Assembly: GCA_032173965.1 (NCBI GenBank) | Contig: CM063283.1 | Span: forward strand, 83,516,743-83,580,742 | Origin: Sitta carolinensis | Taxonomy: Eukaryota; Chordata; Aves; Passeriformes; Sittidae | Reading direction: 5' to 3' | DNA length: 64,000 bases | In this document: one piece after another, positions 1-12,060 of the stretch | How the letters are laid out: each line of letters begins with the position of its first letter | Numbering within the stretch: position 1 is the stretch's first letter | Made by a program: the position numbers and the translations under genes | The notes under the pieces: model-generated | What the model was told of the DNA's origin: nothing | Databases searched by the model: none | The model's input: the letters and a program-made list of their open reading frames with translations, nothing else

Positions 1-2140
1 TTGTGGGAACAATTTTTACTCCACAGCAGTCTAAGAACAATTTTTACTCCAGTAGTCTAGAACAAATGCTTCCAAGACAAAAGGAAGAACAAAATAATCA
101 AGGTTACGCTGTCACTTAAGGGTTAGTCTTAGATTCCCCTATGCTGCTTTGGTACTTAGGTATTCTACAGTGACACCTGGATATTGTGCTTAGATGGGAG
201 CATGTGTACAGCAGAGAAAGATATTTACACCTTATCTCAAGTAAGTGTTCTTGGAGTGGTAACAGGCACTGAAACACTAATACATTTCTGCTTAAGCTGC
301 ATGTTTAACCTCACAAAAAATGTGTACAGGACTTCAGAGGTATCATTTTTACATGTATTGCCATAGTAGCACTGTGACTAGATGTCTAGTCACAGGCAAG
401 GATCTTATACAATAGATCAAAAAATCTCTCTGTGTCCCAAAGATCTCTGGTTTTGAGTTCGTAATTGCCTTTGGCATTATCAGTACATACACACTGTATG
501 TGTGTGCATGTACTAGAGAAGTGTAGTAGCCAGATTTGGCTTTAAGCTCTTACTCTTGAAAAGCACATTCTTCAGAAATACATTCATACTGTGATGCCAA
601 ATCATTGCTAAAGTTTCCCATTATCATAGACAAATTACTGTATCAGTACACAGTGGGAAAAAAAACCTCAAGGCACCAACTAACCCTAATAGCACTGTTT
701 GTGCCTGTAGAAATCATGTTCAATTATAACTATACACACATGTATTAGCATGCATAATTAAAATCAAATATTGTTAGATTATAATGTGAAAAATTAAGCC
801 CAGATCCCAGGTTGTCTCAAAGGCAAAAGAATTTTTAAAGTCAAGATGTCTTCCTAACCAAGAGGAACCTAGATCAAGATGCCTTCCTAACCTGGCAAAA
901 CCACAGGATATTATGTTGGGTTTATTCTCTTGTGTAATATCAAGAATATAATATCAAGAAACATATTTTTCCTTGAGGCTATTAATTTTTTATCACATAA
1001 AATAATTTGCATATTTTATCACCATAAAATAATTTGCATGTTTGTTCTTCCTTGGATGCTGAACTTTCTTTTTTTTTTTTTGATGCAAAACAGTATATTC
1101 AAAATAGTTTTGTAATATGAAAATTTTGTTAAATGAATTTTAAAAGCCTGCTTTAAAATGTTAATAACTATATTTTCAGCACATAAAGTTATCATATCCT
1201 CTGATTTTGGCATTTACTATTGTGTCTAGTAAATAGCTGGATTTGTTCAAAGTTCTAACTTTATACTGATAATTTTTTTCCCAAAAATTATTGGCATATT
1301 TATTTTGTGTACTGGAACTTTTCATGAAAAACTGAAATTAGATAAGCAAAAGACACAGTTTCTTAAGATTTCAATTAATTGTGTACCAGAGTAATTTGAA
1401 ACCTATTAGTCAGTGTTTCTTGTGCCCTAAACAATTCTTTATGTTCCATTGACAGTTGAAACTCAGAGTTTCAAGTTACTTTTGATTCAACTGCAATCAT
1501 TTCACTCTCTGTATCCCATATTTTCTGTTAAGTATCTGGGATACTTTGAATGTACTCAGGAGATGAATCAAGGTCCATGAATACAACTGACCTCCAGAAA
1601 AAATTCAAAGAATAGAAGGTTTAAAACCCCCCCACCCTACTAATTTAGTATTTGGTGGCATGATCAAGACTCTTTCTTTCATCTTTCTTGTATTTGCATA
1701 CTTACATTTTTGTATATTATGCAAGATGCAAGCTGCCCTGCCAAATACAGCTATTCTGTCCTCCCAGTCATAACTACTGTATATAAAGTGTTCTTCCCAC
1801 TAAGCCATGTGAAGCTGCAGCATGTTATTTATCTATGAGGTATTACAAGCACCAGAATTGCTCTCAGGATGTTCAGGCCTATTAACTTTATATGTAATGA
1901 CATTTTCATTTTGCAACATGAAGTATCATTTCATGTATTCTATATATTGAAATATGGAAACACTGAAAACCAAGGGATTTTAATTTGGCTGTTGTAAGGT
2001 ATAAGTAATATTGTAAAATCCCTCAAAAAATGCAGTTTCATCCAGCCACATAGTGGGAATAAAAATGTATAATATCACAAGTGGACTTTGATCCATGATT
2101 ACCAGTCCAGTTCAATTTCTGCCTTATCAGTAGAAAAGTT
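1..2140. other. Intronic sequence with short tandem duplications, otherwise nothing recognised
   Basis: The stretch is AT-rich and holds three small direct duplications. A 26-28 bp unit beginning gaacaatttttactcca is repeated at 7-34 and 35-60. A unit with tcaagatg(t/c)cttcctaacc occurs at about 841-860 and 873-891. The unit tatcac(c)ataaaataatttgcat occurs at about 991-1011 and 1017-1039. No exon, RNA gene or known transposon was recognised. Confidence 0.6.
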
Positions 2141-2146
2141 ACACAC

Positions 2147-3617
2147 TGTCGTGGTTTCAATTCAAAACCAGGCAGAAACACTCAATACTCAAACCAATTT
2201 CTGTTTAGGTTTGAGTATGCCAATTTGAAAGTTCCCCAATCAGAGGCAGAGCAGGCTTAAGCTTAAATGTCATAAGACTTTATTAACTAACACTAAAAGA
2301 AAGAAAAACAACAAGAATGAGAATGAAATCTTCAAAACACTCTTCCTCCCCAACCCATCTTTTCTCCCAACCAACAATGTAAACAAAACAACACTCAGAA
2401 ATCACAGTTTTCCACTTCTAAAACAGTCTTTCTTCAGTTCACTTAGGGAGGGAAGCACCTCTCGTTCGCTATTGAAAGTTCCCCCACAAGAAAACAGTTC
2501 TCTCGTAGATCCATTCTTCATGAACAGCAACTGCCCGGATCCTTTGCGTTCATGAAACTCCTCCCATGTTCACAGTTGTGTCTCTGGGCCACATTGATGT
2601 ATGGGGTCTTATTTTAAATTAATTTAAAGATAACTGCTCAAAACAAAGGTTCTCTTTATTTATCTTTGGGACTACCTTCACCTCCAAGGAACAAAGATTC
2701 ACTTCTTCTTTGAGGGCAAAGAGTCTTCATCACTTCATCCCTCTGCTCAGCTTCTCATGAAATCAACAGTCCCCTCAACATTTCACTCTTTTGCTCAGGT
2801 CTACAATTCGAACTCTTTTATCTCCCCCATACTTCTTTATGGTTTAAAAGAAATATCTCAATATGATATAGCCAAACACCATAGCTCACAAGACTCTTTT
2901 ACAGCTCAAAAGCAACTTCCCACACTCCTTCCACCTGGACTTTCACTCCTTCTTGACTGACTTTGATACTTCATGTGGTCTTTACACATCTGCATTCTGA
3001 TTTTTCTCTCACTGGAGAGAGGATGGAGGCTTTCCAGGTCCCATCTGTGCACTGATGCACGAAAGATTTAACAAGAGACAGTGTCTGGCCCAGCCAGCCA
3101 TGCTGGTGCTGGAACTGTGCCAGATCTCAACCAGGCCACAGCAGTCCATGGTGTCATATTTGAAAGTTGTGCCGAGGAAGGGGGGTGGAAATCTCAGAGG
3201 GTCCAGGCCCAAAAGGCAGCCGCTGCTTGTCTTTTGCAGATCCCAAATTCCTTTTCCACCCCTTGGCCTTATCAGGGTGGCCTGGGCCCACAATCATCGT
3301 GTCTTTCCCCCGCCCCCCTCTCTCCCCAGGCTCAGCCAAGGCAGGTTCAGCTGGGGCCAGCAGCAGAGCAGACTCTGTGCCGCAGATATTCCCAAAATCA
3401 GCTGTCCCTGCCTGGCCCGTGTGGCCTCCCCCTGCCCCCACTCAGCCCAGGGCTGAGAGAGGGGAAAGATGCTTTCTCCCCAACAGCCAGAAGGAAAGAG
3501 AGCTTCACGGGCTTCTTTCAAAGGTAATTAAGAACTAGAAAATGCTTTTGACTGGTCCAATAAAATGCCAATCTCAAAACCAGCCACCTCCTTCTGTGGG
3601 CTGGTCAAACCACCACC
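2147..3617 (-). mobile_element. Long LTR element (solo LTR or non-autonomous LTR retrotransposon), 1471 bp
   Basis: The left end is TGTCGTGGTTT and the right end is AAACCACCACC, an imperfect terminal inverted repeat that matches avian ERV LTR ends. The element is flanked by CACAC at 2142-2146 and again at 3618-3622, a 5-bp target duplication. In avian LTRs AAACCACGACA is the sense 3' end, so the element appears to lie on the minus strand. An AATAAA on that strand at 2284-2279, about 130 bases from the 3' end, agrees. The right half (about 3000-3500) is GC-rich and holds several overlapping open frames of 75-148 codons; none resembles gag, pol or env and they look like by-products of base composition. 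The right end lacks the canonical CA, so it may have mutated. Confidence 0.7.
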
Positions 3618-3624
3618 CACACAT

Positions 3625-5940
3625 AATCTCTATTTGAATTAATGTATTGATCTAAGAGAAAATCAATATAAAAATACGGTGCGGCACGGCACAATCCATT
3701 ACTCACTATTCGTAAGAAGTCTTGTTGTTTTCCTTACATAGGGGAGTTTATGTGTTTGAAGAATAGAAGTGAACAAGAACAGATGAAGTGAAAACAATAA
3801 TAAATTACCATAGCTGCAGATGTCAATGAAAGTAGATGAAGGATCAGAGTGAAAATGAACATCTTTTATGTAGGAATCTTCCCCTGAGAGGGTTTATTGA
3901 TGAGCTGTGCAATGCTTTTTAAACAGAATATTTTTTCATACTCCCCAGAGCATCAAATACTATAGCACATCTGAGGATACACAACATTAATGACTCTTGC
4001 TTTCACTTTGCTCTTAAAAGTCACTGAGAATACCCGGTTCCATGAGATCTGTCAATGCCAATCACTTCTCTTTTATTTCTAGTATTGAAATACTTACAAG
4101 AGCTGTTTTTGGGAGGAGGCCCATTTGTGTTGCAGTTTGTTACACAGTCCCACAGGACTGGATTTGGTGGGCTTGTAATTCCAAAACCAGTTGAAATAAT
4201 TTTTAATTAGCCATCAAAAAACCCCATGTTAATATTTTCAGATAAAATGCTTTCTTTTTCTTCCTTGGAATTTATTTTTATGCATTAAATAAAGAAAATC
4301 CCCAAACAAATAAACATTTTGCTTGACAGATATTCTTTTTGTTTAAGAAAAATATTCATGAGTTTGGCCTTATGCACAATTTATGTGACTGTATTATATT
4401 ACTATGATGTCTTTTATACAATCATGGAATGGAGTAGCCTGTTTCTTTCTATCTATATTGATATCTACTCTACCTCAACTGTCCCTAACATATGCTCTTG
4501 TGGATAGATTTAAACAGTATCTTACTGTTGGAAGCCCTTCCCTGTTGGTCATACCATGTTCTGAAAGAGACTATGGTGATTATTTGGCTGCATTTTCTGA
4601 ATGGTATGAGCTTCTTCTGAAATAACCACAGTTCAAACCCCAAAGTTATCGATAAAATAGAACCATCTTTTAAAAAGGTGTCCTATCTTTAATTTAAGAA
4701 ATTTCAGCAGTAGAGTTGCACTACAAGTTGAAGTTCTTTCAATGCTTAGTTATTCTTACTGGGAAAAACAGGTGAGTCTGTTTTAAATGAGTGAGGTTTT
4801 TAACTGAGACTTTGTCTGTAGTCATCTAACATCAACTCAGACCCTGAGCCTTAGTGTATCTTTCCTAGGCTGTTGAAGCGTTTTTAACCAGATTTGTTTT
4901 TCTGGTACAGGCATTAAGTGATAGTAATCTACTACCCTTTATTCATCATGATAAATACTTATGGTCTCTTAACAAGAGGAATTACTTCCAGACTCTTATA
5001 AACCTTCTATCTCTTTCATGGACTCTAGAACTTTTCAAAATAATTTTTGAACTGCAGCCATCAGATTTAGATCTTAATTGCATTAATATAACATATACAG
5101 ATAATATAAACATCCTTCTTCTAGAAAATAATCCTTCTCTGAGCACATATGCAAAATCTGTGCTTGGTATTTTGACCATACCTTCAAACAAGGAGTATAT
5201 TTTGAAATAACTATTAATTCACAAGACCTATTACATAGCCTTTAGACCTGCAGCACCCAGAATTGCAGGTGTCTAATTGTGGAAAAGCAAAATCATTAGG
5301 ATTCAATCCTAAGTACCTGCTTCCAACTTGATTACAAGCTCTGAAGTACAGAAACACATACTGCCATTTTCATCCAGGCTGCAGAGCTACTCTGACTTGT
5401 AGCTACTATAAGGTAGAATTGAGGAATTCACTCAACCTTTTAAGCTTATACGCTTAACAAGTCTCAATGCTATTACTGCTTCTCTTAAAAGAAGAATACT
5501 TAAAAGAAGTATTAAGTAGCATCAAGCCAAAAGATGTGGTATCTCAACAGACAGAAAGTCTTGGCAAATAATGTTTTCTCTAGTTATGTCATAAATCTTT
5601 GCATGTAGTCAAAAGTTGGTAATTTGATATTGTGACACTGATTTTCTTACCATTGTAGCTTCTTAATCAAAGTGTCATACTGCATCATGTGAGATGTCTT
5701 ACAAATGTATGTTATATCACCAGAAATGTATAAGCTCAGAAGATGACACTGAGCTAGTTTGACAGGACTTATTTTCTATGAATGAATGCTTATTAGTGAT
5801 AATTATATTATAATTATTATATAATTATATTACATTTGTATGAATCTATTCCAGGATAAGCTGCTCCATAAATTTGCTCAAGACCAATGTCAAGATTAAA
5901 AAACAGTAAATACTTTGGTAATTTTATTTAGATTTCTGAA
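3625..5940. other. Intronic sequence, nothing recognised
   Basis: AT-rich single-copy-looking sequence. Open frames here are at most 73 codons and have no recognisable motif. A 14-bp-scale AT-rich inverted repeat lies at about 5799-5832. No known repeat family was identified by eye. Confidence 0.5.
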
Positions 5941-5956
5941 ACTGTTGGAATGGGAT

Positions 5957-5970
5957 GGGGGGGGGGGGGG
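5957..5970 (+). repeat. Poly-G run of 14
   Basis: Fourteen consecutive G bases follow tgggat. A run of this kind can support G-quadruplex structure and tends to vary in length; sequencing error is also common in such runs. Confidence 0.9.
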
Positions 5971-6108
5971 AAGTGTTTTATTTGCCCTCAAGCCTTTGTT
6001 AGCTCTTTAAACTATTACTATCAAGTTATCAAAGGACATGTTAAGCAAAGAAATAATTAATTAAGAGATTGTCCTGGGCAAGTGACTGGTAACATCAGAA
6101 CAAAATAG

Positions 6109-6230
6109 AGAATGGAATGGAATGGAATGGAATGGAATGGAATGGAATAGGAATAGAATAGAATAGAATAGTTAGAATAGAATAGAATAGAATAGAATAG
6201 AATAGAATAGAATAGAATAGAATAGAATAG
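6109..6230 (+). repeat. Pentanucleotide microsatellite (GAATG)n then (GAATA)n
   Basis: About 122 bp of GAATG units grade into GAATA units, with one small interruption. It directly abuts the 3' end of a minus-strand CR1. CR1 elements end in short ATTCT-type repeats, so the array is best read as an expanded CR1 tail. Confidence 0.92.
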
Positions 6231-6715
6231 GTTTTGATTGTGGGGGGACCTACAACAACCATATAATCCATTTCCCTGACTGCTTCAGGATTACACCAGA
6301 GGTTAAAGCCTGTTATTAAGGCTATTTTCCAAATAGCTGCTCAACACTGACAGGCTTGGGGCATCAACAGTCTCTTTAGGAAGCCTGTTCCAGTGTTTTA
6401 TCCCCCTCTCAGTAAAGAAATGCTTGCTAATGTCCAATTTGAACCTCCCCTGGCACAGCTTTAAATCATTCCCATGTCTTACATCACTAAACACCAGGAA
6501 GAAGAGCTCAGCATGTTCCTCTCCACTTCCTCTCCTCAGGAAGCTGTTGAGGGCAGTGAAATCACCCCTTTGTCTCCTTTCCTCCAAACTAGAGAAACCC
6601 AAAGTCTCCATCTACTCCTCACAGGACATGCCTCCCAGTCCTGTCACCAGCTTTGTTGTCCTCTGGATGCATTCAAAGACTTTCATATCCCTGTTACATT
6701 GCAGTCTTTGTTTTC
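6231..6715 (-). mobile_element. CR1 LINE, 5'-truncated, diverged subfamily, with the end of ORF2
   Basis: The minus strand encodes the C-terminal end of a CR1 ORF2 reverse transcriptase. Recognisable pieces are SLEERRQRGDF, LKLCQGRFKLDISKHFFTERG and KHWNRLPKE, compared with the family pattern SLEERRLRGD...RFRLDIRKNFFTERVVKHWN. The frame continues upstream through RDMKVFECIQR, with one in-frame TAG at about 6612-6614, so it is dead. Homology fades near 6715, giving a typical 5' truncation. The 3' end runs into the pentanucleotide array. It is more diverged than the other copies here and so probably older. Confidence 0.85.
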
Positions 6716-6719
6716 CACA

Positions 6720-8735
6720 AGTATTAATTACTTGCACTAAAAGAAAAGTAAGAGTTGGTTTATCATTCTTATCCCTAACTTTCTTACTCACATCAAATTC
6801 CTGCATGTTGGAGACCATACCATTATAGTTAAGAAATAGTATAGGCAAAGGTTGAGAGTTTCTAGGGAATGCTGGTATTTGCAGAAGGAGCTTTCTAGCA
6901 TAGTCTTTCAGAATAAAGGCATCTGACAATGGTATTTCCCACTTCACATTGTAGGTAGATAGGGTTTTTTTCCTACGAAGGTGTTTGGCAATCTGTAATA
7001 GATGCAAGCTTGCATTCTGTGTGCTGTCTTATCTGGTAGAATAAAGAAAAATATTGATTTGTATGCAGTCACTTATTTACTTCCAAGACATTTGACAGCT
7101 GGAGAAAGATAATGCTACTTCTGACTGTTATTTTAGCTCCTTCTTTGCCTACCCAAGGCTTTCTAAATGGATTACTATCATTCTTTCTTTCCATATATCC
7201 AAGCAATAACTCTTTTGTCTTCAAGTTTCCTTGATATCACCTTTTCAAATATATATTCATAATCAGGCCATGGGTATTGCTTTTATTAATCCCCTCAGCT
7301 TGCACCTCTGGTATAATGTAATGTGTTTTTTTTTTTTCCTTCACATTCTTTAGTGCCTTTGATCCCACATGCTATTAATAAATTAATTTTGTGATTAAAA
7401 AAATATGCTCCTTTTTTTCTCATTTCTACTAGCCATTTTTATTTCTTGTACTGTCCTCCTGGATTGTCTAGTCATTCTGCCTGGTACTTTTAAGTTTCGT
7501 TGTGAGGAATGAAAAAGCCAGCCTAAATCTCATCCAAATCCAGCTACTTCTTATCTATTAATCTCTATTCATGAATAATATTTTTCATTTCTGAACTCTG
7601 TGCTGAAACAGTCACTTGCTTTCATCAGAACTCTCTTTTATTTTAGTTCAACTGGAAACAAACTTAGCCTTAACCTGCCAATAATATTAACTTAAAATTG
7701 TTAAAGTCACAAAATCAGCCCAAATCTCTTGATATTTCTCCCCCTGCTGTCTCCATGGAATTGTTGTGTATATTAATTAATTCTCTTTATCCAGTGTTCT
7801 GCAGTGGGGAATATTTAACTTACATGACAATAACATGCATTGATTTTTAAGGGGATCCTGTCAAATTAAATGCTGTCAGAAAAACTACCAATGCTCTTCC
7901 TGTGGCAAAAGAAGAAATAGAGCTGTTTTCCCTAAGTACCAGTACTTAGGGTTCAGTAACACCTTTAAATAGGTCTCTTCACACTTGGGCAAGAGCCACA
8001 TCTTTTTACATCATCTCTACATGACCTGAAAAAGGACAAGTGACCACGAAGAACTGAAGAGAGGAGAAAGAACCCCTGAAATGGACTTTTAAAGAAAGGG
8101 GTGAGCATGGTAAATGGTTCAGTAACACAAAGGTGATGTTTTATTCACAACTCACAGTTGTAGAATAGAGAAAGTGTAGTGAAGGATGATATCAATATCC
8201 ATTGATCCCAGAAGTTAATTAGTTTTTGCTAAACAAAACAAAAAGGTATTCAGTGTAGCAAAGCCAGACCAAACTTTGTATTTCTTTTTCAACTTTGCTA
8301 ACTTTTTGAAGAGCATATGGTAATGTATTAGATTCTTACTTCATAGGTTCCAGTTTTCCTCAACTTAATTCATGCAATTACCTTAAAATATATGAGTTTT
8401 GGGAGGAGTGGCCTTATATACTTCAATGGATGAATCACCACTTATGTGATGCTTATTCATCCATGCTCATTCACATGAGCCCGGTTAAAGAGGACTGTAT
8501 GTCAGGTATGTGCAAATTAAAAGAGAACGTAAGATAAACTCTGACTGTGACACTAAAAAGTTGGAAAATTCAGAAACTTGAACCAACTGTTTGTAAGAGA
8601 ATAATTTGGGAATGGCTAAATATGACATTCATTTTTTTTACTATTTAATGCCTGTGCTGCTGTGGTGGTTAAAGTTCCAGTCAGCAGACAGAAGCAAAGA
8701 AGAGAGTGTATGACTTAAAGATACTTTTTTTCCGA
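6720..8735. other. Intronic sequence, nothing recognised
   Basis: AT-rich sequence without recognisable exons or repeats. There are T-runs around 7326-7340 and no open frame with a known motif. Confidence 0.5.
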
Positions 8736-8737
8736 AA

Positions 8738-9170
8738 TCATGAAATCACAGAATAGCTTGGGTTGGAAGAGACCTTAAAGACCATCTAGTCCTCCTGCCA
8801 TGGGCAGGGACACCTTCTACGAGAACAAAGACCCACCCAACATGGCCTTCAACATTTCTAGGGATAGGGTATCCACAGCTTCTCCAGAAAACCTGTTCCA
8901 GGTTTGGCCAGCTTCACAGTAAAGACTTTCTTCCTTATATCTAACCTAAACCTACCCTCTTTAATTTAAAGCCAGTCCCCCTTGCCCTGTCTCTACATGC
9001 CCTTGTAAAAAGTTCTCCAGCTCTCTTGTAGCCCCTTTAGGTACTGGATAGGTGCTATAAGTTCTCCCTGGTGGCTTCTCTTCTTCAGAAAGAATAACCT
9101 CAGCTTTCTCAGCCTGTCCTCATAGGAGAGATGCTCCAGTCCCCTCATTGGCCCCTTTGACCACGCTGAA
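8738..9170 (-). mobile_element. CR1 LINE, 3' part
   Basis: The + strand begins aatcacagaatagcttgggt and continues with the well-known CR1 3' region in reverse complement, including the blocks gacaccttctac, cttccttatatctaacctaa, ccttgtaaaaagttctcc and ctcagcctgtcctcatagga. The copy is fairly close to the avian consensus over about 430 bp. The match to the 3' region stops near 9165, where sequence resembling the CR1 5' end takes over. Confidence 0.9.
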
Positions 9171-9775
9171 ATCCTTCTTCCTCTCCTAATGTAATGAGTC
9201 TTCCCTCTTCAGTCTGCAGAGTGATGAAGTGGTTCTGCAAGGGTGCCTTAGCCTTTGCCTGTTGCTGGTCCTTGCCCTAGCAAGCATTCTTCTGTATTAC
9301 TGATCCCCTCCCTCCTATTTGTGCTGCCTGGGAGGTTTTGGCTGCTTGTCTGTGGGGCTGTGTGTCCACTGCACACTGTCCTTGGAACCAGCTATCTAAC
9401 TCCTTCTCAGCCTCCCTGATGTTACACAGGTCTGCTGCCTGGCTCTGTCCCAGGAGAATGGTCCAGGCCCTATCCACAGACTGAATTCCACACTGCTGCC
9501 TCTCCCCTCAGCAGCTCTGTGTGGGTGGAGGCTTTGGCCAGCATTGGGATAGATGAGGCAGACACTTTGGGGCAGCCCCTGGCATACCTCCTGGCCCCAG
9601 TCATGCCTCATCAGCCACTCTTCCGTGAGTTGCCTGCTTCTGGCCAGTGTCAGGGATCCCCTGGGGTTTCCTTGGCTCAGGAAATTCCTCCTCTATGCCA
9701 AGATCCCTGCTCCACTGCAGAACATGCTGCACCAGAGCTCCTGACCTCAGGGAGTCTGTGAAAGATCACATTTTC
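9171..9775 (-). mobile_element. Probable CR1 5' region (ORF1-like), joined to the 3' part
   Basis: This GC-rich stretch directly adjoins a CR1 3' end in the same orientation. On the minus strand, the frame at 9277-9477 contains NIREAEKELDSWFQ, which resembles the coiled IREAERELD-type segment of avian CR1 ORF1 proteins as I remember them. The frame ends in TAG soon afterwards. If correct, the copy keeps 5' sequence but lacks nearly all of ORF2, so it would be internally deleted. The alternatives are two adjacent CR1 insertions or an unrelated GC-rich sequence. The outer boundary is approximate. Confidence 0.5.
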
Positions 9776-10139
9776 ATGCATGCTTGGTTGAAAGCACCAA
9801 GTCTGGTTCATCCGTGTGGACGGACTGAGTTAAAAATTTGAAGAGCGTTGCTGGTGGAACTGCTAGTATAGGGTTAAAATGTTTCTGAAAATCACAGGAA
9901 AGGAATGCCATGCTTCGTTTTTAATGGACCATGCAAAACTGCTCCTGCAAAGATTATAGTTAAGCATATTGATAAGAAACACAAATTATGTAATTATTAT
10001 TTGGGGTGAAATATTTGTTGATTTGGAGATCATAAAAATCAATGTTTAGAGTTTCCAGGACACCTGTAGATGAGATCATGTACGTACCATGGGGTACAGT
10101 TATTGTACTAATTGTGTTGCTTAAACAAATATGTAGTTA

Positions 10140-10287
10140 TATAATCATAACTAAAATGGTATAAATATGTGCATTCTGAACAAGTGGACAGAGCTAAATT
10201 TGGGTAGCTATACCCCTAGTTCCTGACCCTCTTAATAAAGCACCTGCATACAATCCACCTGTGATTATGTGTTTCTGAATGCTAACA
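10140..10287 (+). mobile_element. Possible LTR fragment (TATA box, polyadenylation signal, terminal CA)
   Basis: A tataaata at about 10160 is followed, roughly 70 bases on, by cttaataaagcacctgcat, and then by an end reading gctaaca at 10287. This U3-R-U5-like order resembles a retroviral LTR. No matching left end or target duplication could be fixed, so the limits and even the identity are uncertain. Confidence 0.35.
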
Positions 10288-11316
10288 GAATGGCTACGGA
10301 AAGGCTGGCAGTTCATAATAGCTGTGTATCTCTGGTTGTTCTGCTTGTTTTCAGCATGAACAGCCTCCCTTGCTGTGCCTCGCTGGCCTGGGACGTGTAA
10401 CCGTGCCCTGCCTTCGTTAAACAACTGGATGGGAACTCCAGCCTGGTGAGCATTTTGTGTTGATGGTAGCTTAAGTATTTGGTAGCACTTTCAATAGCTC
10501 TTCACTCTATTGTGAATCAGTGAGGTACAGATTTCTAAGTCATTTATGCCATGTATTCACCAGGTAATTGGATGAGGGAGGCTTTAAGCACAGCATGTTC
10601 TGGCACCAGCCCACACTGCTGCTATTGGAAGGCCTTGTTAACGCTGATAGGTTTCCAGTCATAGTGGGATCACTTTAGGACCACTGCTACTGTGCATCTG
10701 CAGCATGCAGGTTTCCCATGACTCTCTGAATTCCACAGATTGACCAACAGACATTTTTGAGCGTTCTCTCCTATAAACACCAGTTTTAAAAGTGTAAACA
10801 GAATCTGTTAGTACTGGTAATCTAATGCAAAGAGTACAGTACTTAGATTCCATATTTCACTCAAATTATGTTATCTGAAGAAGAGAGTGTAGGACCATTT
10901 CAACTTTTGGAGGGTTTAGGATTGCAAAACTGAAGTGTTTGATGTGGTACCTGAAGGGCAGCCAAAAAATTCATTTGCAGTGTTAATTTAAGCCTCTGAT
11001 TTATTTTTTTTTTTCAGCTAGCAGTCTCTGCCTGAGCTTTGCTTCCACAGATGAATCTGAGTGCAACATGGGGAGAAAATACCACATGCACAAAATGGTA
11101 ACAGCATAGAAATAACTAGCTGAGAAAGATATGATTCAGACCTGTGAGAAGTAAACTCAGGAATTTAAAGGTTAGGGTCCCATTTAAATCACCAATACGC
11201 CTTCGAAACCTGACCACACATTTAACTACCATCACATTTAACTGCCTACTTTGCCTAAGAGCTATCTGAGCAATTGTCTACTTTGAGAAAGAAGTATAAA
11301 TAAGTTTTTCATATAT
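10288..11316. other. Intronic sequence, nothing recognised
   Basis: No exon or known repeat recognised. The 76-codon minus-strand frame at 10194-10424 overlaps the possible LTR and has no known motif. Confidence 0.45.
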
Positions 11317-11321
11317 CTCCC

Positions 11322-11817
11322 TGTCCTGGTTTTGACCAGGACAGAGTTAATTTTTGCAGTAGCTGAGGGGACACAGCTGTGGATGTGTCTAAGATGTTAT
11401 TCCTTACTGATTTAGGTAATTTCCTAGAGCGAGGGAGGACAGGGCAAGGAACGGATGGGACAGGAAAAGGCAGGACAGGACCTCCATGAGGGGTCTGGAC
11501 TATCTCTTCTTTCAGTGGAGGTGCATGTTCCTTTCTGGTTGGGAGAAACAAACTTGCTGGAAGGAGCAGTGGGGTGGTATCATCTGCAGTTACATTGATT
11601 GTGTCATACTCTGTGAGCATTTTACAGGTAAATCACTCTCTTTTGCACATTTCTATTATTGATATTGTTGCTGTTACTACTCCTTTGTCTTATCTCAGTG
11701 ATGTTCCCAGTAAACTGTTTTTATTTTAACCCATAACCTCCACCTTTTGTATCTCTCACTGGACAGGGGAGGGGAGCCAGCAGGGTGGAGAGGGAGTGCT
11801 TCTCCTGAATCACAACA
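11322..11817 (+). mobile_element. Solo LTR of an avian endogenous retrovirus, 496 bp
   Basis: It starts TGTCCTGGTTTTGACCAGGA and ends GAATCACAACA. The 5-bp flanks are CTCCC on the left and CTCCT on the right, a target duplication with one mismatch. The interior has the sequence caggtaaatcactctctttt, which is shared with the LTR at 62047 (gtaatcactctctttt), so the two are related copies. No internal retroviral sequence lies next to it. Confidence 0.8.
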
Positions 11818-12021
11818 CTCCTCAGCAACAGTACTATTTTAGAAACCACCAGACTGGAGGATGAAGTATGTTATTTGTACAAGTTGTGCACAGTTCTCAG
11901 CAAGACAATTAACATTCATGATGCTCCCTATGCATCAACCCCAGGGGAAGAGTCAGCTCAAGGAGGAAGTGTAGTCTTCAGTTTCACCCTGGGAAGGGTG
12001 CAGTAACCAAGTGTTATGGTT

Positions 12022-12060
12022 GTGTTGACATCTGTGTTGACATCATCTGTGTTGACAGCA
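12022..12060 (+). repeat. Short tandem repeat, about 3 copies of (catc)tgtgttgacat
   Basis: The unit tgtgttgaca(t/g) recurs three times at spacings of about 15-18 bases. Confidence 0.75.

Noticed and set aside
3055..3538. Overlapping frames of 95-148 codons on both strands
   Set aside because: They lie in the GC-rich half of an LTR element, overlap each other in several frames and have no retroviral or cellular motif.
6612..7007. 131-codon minus-strand frame
   Set aside because: Only its last 26 or so codons are CR1 ORF2; the rest is flanking sequence before the truncation point.
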